Of a stretch of DNA of 64,000 nucleotides, positions 58,984 through 64,000 are shown piece by piece. The notes below the pieces were generated by a model. The model was not told where the DNA came from. It saw nothing but the letters and a program-made list of their open reading frames with translations, and ran no database searches. Within the stretch, counting starts at the first letter, position 1; every line of letters starts with the position of its first letter. A program made the translations under genes and the position numbers. Source of the DNA: Acorus gramineus (lineage: Eukaryota; Streptophyta; Magnoliopsida; Acorales; Acoraceae); the NCBI GenBank assembly GCA_030737835.1, contig CM060854.1, positions 16,243,687-16,307,686 of the forward strand, in the 5' to 3' direction.

Positions 58984-60251
58984 GTACAGCGGAAAGCTGA
59001 TTTTAAGTCCTGATTCATAAGTGCAGATTTAATAAGTCCTGATAAATTATAATCAGTTCAGAAGAAAAAAGTGTTTGGTTCAGTGGAAATTATAAGCACT
59101 TATGAAAATAAGTGTGTTTGGTTCAGTACTGAAGAGTTGAGCTTATGCTAAGGGTGTTTTAGTCCATTTAATAAGTGCTGAATATAATTTGATGTTTGGT
59201 TGAAAACTTGATTATTTGCTTATTTTTTCTATTCATTAAAAAAAAAACTTTCATAATACTTATTTAATAAATTATGAGATACTTCACTTTAAAGATATGT
59301 TAGAACCTGATTCAAGCCTACACAGATATTAAAAAAAAAATCCTATGTATTTTTTGTGATTTTTATAACGCGGTAAATATGCAAACTATATTTACTATAT
59401 TTGAAAAGTCATTGTAATCACATACTTGTTGAAAATTTTGAGGAGAGCTTCACCTAATAATGACAAAGCTGCATATCATGTCATGCTACACAAGATAAAT
59501 ACATATTGATATTACATTATTTCACCTGATTAAAAAAAAAAAGTGAAGTTCATCAAACATAAAACCATATACACAAACATAGTACTAGAGCTACATATAT
59601 TTTCATGCTACAATAGATAAATACATGAGAATGTTATAATCCTTCTCAAATAAAATAAAAAAAGTTTTGGAGTAGTTAATATTTACATTACAGTGTTGGT
59701 TTCGTAATCCAAATTCTATAGTCATTTGATGGCTAGGAGTACAAGCAAAAAAAAGATTACAAACACCATCAACATAATACATATGCATGAGCAGCATCCA
59801 AAGATGAGTAACCCTGTGGGGCGTGCAACTGTGGCGGCCTTCTCCACCTTCTTTTGAACTGGCACTTGAAAATAATCGGGTTCTTGCGCCCGACGCAGTT
59901 CATCAACCCATATGAAGCATTGTGGGTGTTCCTAATTACATGAATGACAACAAAATACATCAAATGATATCGTTACACAGTTTATATGGATATAGAAATA
60001 GCATCAAATCATGGTTAACACTATCTATGACTTACCATTCTAGCTGGGCACCTCAAAAACCATCTACCATAGTTCTTTGAAGTCCTTGCCATCAAGAGGA
60101 CCATCGGCCCACGTCCACATGCGCACTGAATATCTGAATCCTCGGTCTTCATGCTATCAAAAATATTACATAATTATACAAGACTGTTATAATATTCATA
60201 TTATTACAAGGGGGATGCATGGCGTAGACAAAAAATGAGGTTGTGACATCC
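58984..60251. other. Harbinger non-coding 3' region
   Basis: Subterminal TTTGGTTCAG motifs lie at the left. The rest is AT-rich with small chance frames only. A basic/Gly-rich stretch near 59815-59900 is not recognised. Confidence 0.5.
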
Positions 60252-61493
60252 TTAGCGCCTAGCCATTAGCATATCGGCTATCTGATCCCGGGTTCTATTC
60301 ATTTCTAATTGATCTCTCTCCGGTTGCACTTGGGCATATAATGTTTCAGTGGTACGGTCTTCTTCAGTGTTCATGTTTTCAAATCCATGAAAGAGGTTAT
60401 CAGCATGATTTTCCTTCGAATGTAGTTATGGATAGCCATTGTTGCAATGACGATCCGTACCTGCATGTCAAAAGAATAAGATGTCATCTTCTTCAGTATG
60501 GGGAATCGCGCTTTCCACACTCCAAAAGTTCGTTCTATAACATTGCGCAATGAGGAGTGATAATAATTGAATAGCTCCTCCCTATTTTGAGGTCCTGTGC
60601 CTCCCCTATAATCACCCAACCAGTACCTCACGTTCCGATATGGTGTGAGGAATCCCCTATTGTTACTGTACCCTGCATCCGCTAGATAATATTTTTCCGG
60701 AGGTGGCAATGGAAACTTCCTTGATGGGTCTCGGATGCATTCTGACAGGATACGCGAATCGTGTGCCGTTCCTTCCCAACCGGCCTCAACATAGGTGAAC
60801 TGCATGTCGAAGGAGCAGATAGCAAGAACATTCTGCATGCAATCCCCTTTGCGCCCCCGGAATGGCACTTGATTCTCTGTCTCTATGATCGCGTGGACAA
60901 GGGTTCCATCTATTGCCCCAACACAATCCTACATGTAAATGTTTGAAAACCCATATGGCATTAAACAATCTTGTTAAGGAGATAATACATTATACTACAT
61001 TCATGAACGAAATTTTAGTTACCTTAAACGCTGGGAAAAATCGATGACTATTTAATATTTGGTTGGGTGTCCTTGAGAAATCAGGTGGATGGATGACCAA
61101 TTTGCTCAATTTCAAGCATGCTGAAAGAACAGCCCTAAACTGTCTGGATATGGTCTCCCCAGAGTGTTGGAATCGGTCCTGGCAATATCTATTTGTTGTA
61201 TTGTGTCCAACAATTGTGAGGAATATAGCTAATTGTTCTTCGATGATCATATTCCTTGTGTCCTCCAACCAACCTTCCTTCCGGAAAAAATCCGCCAATC
61301 GTATGAACACATGTTGATCCATGCGAAATAATTCTTGACATGGGCGTTCGTGGCCACTCAATATTCCATCAACATAATCACGACCACTTAGAACCCCGTC
61401 ACACACTACTCTTTGCACTCTATGTCGGCCGTACTTGTGATGTATGTAATACACAAAGAGGAGGAACATGAGGATATTTTGTGGAGTCCACAT
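60252..61493 (-). pseudogene. PIF/Harbinger transposase with one frameshift (DDE motif intact)
   Basis: Two exons: 61493-61023 (start at MWTPQNILMFLL; an ATG at 61580 is possible) and 60928 onward, with a GT/AG intron. DCVGAIDGTLVHA holds the first catalytic Asp (about residue 164), YYLADAGYSN the second (about 241) and RNVIERTFGVWKARFP the Glu (about 289). GWEGTAHDSRIL and RGFLTPYRNVRYWL are also typical. Up to HNYIRRK (60410) the frame is sound. A run of four T on the + strand (60409-60412) then appears one base short: the normal-looking tail, ending DQIADMLMARR at the stop 60254-60252, lies in the neighbouring frame. In the sequence as given the protein would instead end 14 residues later at 60371. 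The enzyme cuts and joins the element ends together with the Myb-like protein. Confidence 0.88.
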
Positions 61494-61590
61494 TCCTATT
61501 AACATTGAAAAATGCAATCCACAAACATAATCATTACGTAGCATAATAGTTGCTACATTAGCAAACACAAACAGACACACATGAACACCA

Positions 61591-61690
61591 ACACATCATC
61601 ATTCATAATCCCTAACACAACATCATTCATAATCCCAAACACATCATCATTCATAATACCAAACACATCATCATTCATAATACCAAACCC
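61591..61690. repeat. Four-copy short tandem repeat between the Harbinger genes
   Basis: Units of about 23-26 bp (ACATCATCATTCATAAT followed by ACCAAAC or CCCAAAC). They lie just upstream of the transposase start on the minus strand, so they may fall in its promoter or leader. Confidence 0.85.
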
Positions 61691-61943
61691 AACCACATGC
61701 AGCCCACACATAAACCAACCTAACATCAGCATCCACATTCATAATACATATACCTAACAAGTTCAAATCACAGCGAACAATCCATGTTGAAGGATCCATA
61801 GCAGTATCGATACATAATAGTGGAGTCCTATTGAATTCTTAACAAGCAAACATAGGATACTGTTCATAAAACATAAACAAACATAAATACTTAGGACATA
61901 GGTCAAGTCACATCAAACATCACTAAACAAGGCACCGGATACT

Positions 61944-62910
61944 CTAGCCACTGAAATGAGCCTCCACCAACATAGCCCTTGAAGTTGGATCAAGCTCCAG
62001 CATCCAAAGTCGTCGATTCTCGGGAATGTTGATGAATCTCAGAGCGTTTATGTAGAGGGAGGTACCGGGCACAAACGAAGGGGTCTCACGGAGGGATGCA
62101 TAACATTCATCAACTGTAGGTACTATATTTGTCGGAATTGGTGCTTGACTACTGGCGGAATTGACAATCTTATCTAGCACCCCATCAATCTTCTCCACAA
62201 TGGTATCCTCATTGTTCCTCCTACGTCTACTAGGACACGGACGTTTGCGTCGAACGTCCGACATGCGTTCCTCATAGTTTGACTCGGTTTGGACAGGATC
62301 GGGTTCACCTGAACCTTCAGGACCCAATGGTGGACTTGAAGTTTCCGTATTCGGTGTTGGGTTATGGGAAGTGGATCTGTGATCATCAAGAAGGTGGTCA
62401 TCATCAGCAGAACCAAATCTGTGATCCCCCGTGGCCGTGACCCCCCCAAACAATTGTTCCATCTCATCGGCATGAGGAAGAGGTTTGTATCGAAACTGTT
62501 TTGCATCGGGATAAGCCTGTAATTCAAATAAATTGAGGAATTTATCAAATGCTTTTCAAGCTTTAGAAATTATGAACAAATTCAATGGATTATACCTTAA
62601 TGTGCTCATCCCATCTCTCCTGATCCATCTGGACGGTTTGCCCAGGGGCAACCTCTCCTATGCCAGTCAGAGAAATCAATCTCTTCCATGTGTTCCATTG
62701 TTTCCTCAGCATGTCCCAATAATTCTTGAATTGTTTCTGTTCATAATTGACCAAATTCCTTTGATTAAATTCTTCCCTCACCTTCTTCCATGCCGATGTT
62801 TTCAGGTTAGCGCCTGGCCGACCCCCTACCTTAACTTGATCTAAGCATAGATCAATAAACATTTTTTTCATCTCTGGACTCCATGCAGCCCTCCCACGGC
62901 TTGATTCCAT
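61944..62910 (-). CDS. Harbinger Myb/SANT-like DNA-binding protein
   Basis: Two exons, 62910-62596 and 62516-61944, joined by a GT/AG intron in phase 0, giving 295 residues. The N-terminal Myb/SANT-like domain (about residues 8-95; AAWSPEMKKMFIDLCLDQV, LKTSAWKKVREEFNQR, QKQFKNYWDMLRKQW) is the kind found in PIF/Harbinger ORF1 proteins. The middle is acidic and Ser/Pro-rich, with a basic patch RRKRPCPSRRRRN (likely nuclear signal), and the C-terminal helix region ends LDPTSRAMLVEAHFSG. In other systems this partner brings the transposase into the nucleus and to the element ends. The frame has no visible lesion, which suggests a fairly young element. It could also be a domesticated copy, but the adjacent transposase argues against that. 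Confidence 0.88.
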
Positions 62911-64000
62911 TAGCTAAAAGATACAATGAGGGTGGAAACATGTGAGACAATGGATTTAAGTTACTTGATCATGTGGTTCAATCGAATCAATCAAATAATA
63001 ATTCCCTAGTTTTTTTCTTTTCTTGATATTGGGGGAGATTTTGAATAGTTCTGACACATGTTCAACAAGGACAGGTAATTAATATATCAAAGGGTAGGAA
63101 TTAAAAAGATTACTGGCCCAATACAACCAATATTAAGCCATCCAGCAGCAAGGATCAAGACTTCTATATGTCACAGTTAGCCCCATACTGAATAACATAT
63201 CTGACTAGGATCCACTAAAGATATATGTTGATCTCCAAGAATACAATGCACAAGATATCATTATTGCTGTTTCTTCGTTGTCCTTTTTAGTTCAATTAAT
63301 GCCATATTTGGTTAAAATGCCAGACCCAACTCAAGTTGTAACTCCTCTAATATAATGAGATTCAGCTTTGAAAAGCTCATCTGAAGACCCTGTAAACTAT
63401 TGACAAAATGCTTTCAAGTATGAATTAGATCAAAGTTGACAAATAATCTGGAAAGAATGTACAAGGAATTAGCATGGATCCCCTAGGCATCAGCCACCAG
63501 CAGATTTTAATGCAAGGTGTGCGGTGCCCAATCTGTAACCTCTTGTTGGTGGGGAGAAGTGTCATATCCCTGGGATCATGTCAGATAGTTGCATTTTTCT
63601 GTCTAATAAAATGTCTAAAAAAAGTGTTTATCTATTCTTATTTTTTATTTTCTAATGAAAATGTGGTACTGTCTATACTTTACAAAAAATCCAAATTTGA
63701 CAAACAATACAAGATCCCATCTCCAGCTATCAGTCCAAATTAGTGCTACTTCATAATATGATGGTGCTCATGACTGCATTGCAACTTGCTAGCAGAACAA
63801 AATCCTAAAACTCTGTTTTCACCTATACACCTATACTTCTCTATTCAAATGTGTAATTTGTTGTGTCCACATCTCATGATGACAATGAAAGCATGACAAG
63901 CTAATAGACATTGTCAAGTAAACCTCTAAAACCAAACAAAATGAAAAACAGTTCCAAAAAAAAATCATATTCAGTTTAGTATATTGTAAAGGATAACACT
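62911..64000. other. Non-coding DNA at the right edge
   Basis: This is upstream of the Myb/SANT-like gene and should contain its promoter. An open frame at 63474-63743 (+) shows no family resemblance. No Harbinger terminus (inverted GGGGCCGTTTGG) is visible. Confidence 0.5.

Larger units (their letters stand above)
52565..64000 (-). mobile_element. PIF/Harbinger element, partial (right end not in window)
   Basis: The left terminus reads GGGGCCGTTTG (52565-52575), is interrupted by the solo LTRs, and resumes after the duplication as GTACAGCGGAAAGCTG (58984). Inward lie repeated GTGTTTGGTTCAG motifs (59070-59140). The body carries the two genes typical of this superfamily, both on the minus strand: a DDE transposase (61493-60252) and a Myb/SANT-like protein (62910-61944). 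No matching inverted terminus is seen before 64000, so the element probably extends past the window. The linkage of the 52565 terminus to the genes is inferred. Confidence 0.7.

Noticed and set aside
63474-63743. 89-codon frame at the right edge
   Set aside because: No domain, and T-rich in its second half; treated as chance.

Overview
This is a 64 kb piece of a flowering-plant nuclear chromosome. The genes have spliceosomal introns, plant-specific families are present, and most of the DNA is plant transposable elements. I cannot name the species. Four cellular genes look intact: an F-box/kelch gene of the SAGL1 type (11.8-13.0 kb, +), an 11-exon ethanolamine kinase (14.0-19.3 kb, -), a 5-exon ALBA protein (30.3-32.8 kb, +) and a 3-exon BT1-type mitochondrial/plastid carrier (34.2-37.6 kb, -). 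They are unrelated housekeeping or regulatory genes and do not form a cluster.

Layout. 0-5.8 kb: an LTR fragment abutting a decayed L1-type LINE. 5.8-10.1 kb: non-coding DNA with three small inverted-repeat elements. 10.1-19.3 kb: SAGL1, a SINE split by a Tourist-like MITE, and ethanolamine kinase. 20.3-25.4 kb: a Mutator-like element (MULE) with about 330-bp terminal inverted repeats, a broken mudrA-type transposase and a plant mobile domain (PMD); its ends carry seven copies of a palindrome. 25.9-28.9 kb: a foldback element, a solo LTR and a T-rich tract. 30-37.6 kb: ALBA and BT1. 38.3-52.4 kb: a second, internally deleted MULE, itself invaded by a 10.3 kb LTR retrotransposon and by an 886-bp inverted-repeat element. 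52.6-64 kb: the minus-strand part of a PIF/Harbinger element that encodes both a DDE transposase and a Myb/SANT-like protein; two solo LTRs, one inside the other, sit 11 bp inside its left end.

Most element boundaries were set by target-site duplications (TSDs) read directly: AATATATAT, TAATATTTT, TTCATTTTT, AATATTTATA, ATGTG, GTTTG, GGAGG, CTATT, TAA and an 18-bp SINE duplication. These give an order of insertion. The points most worth a second look are the palindromic array of the PMD-bearing MULE, the 33-bp palindromic arrays of a two-copy MULE-like family, the extremely GC-rich block inside one retrotransposon family's 3.2 kb LTRs, the scrambled interior of that retrotransposon, and a Harbinger transposase whose only visible lesion is one indel.
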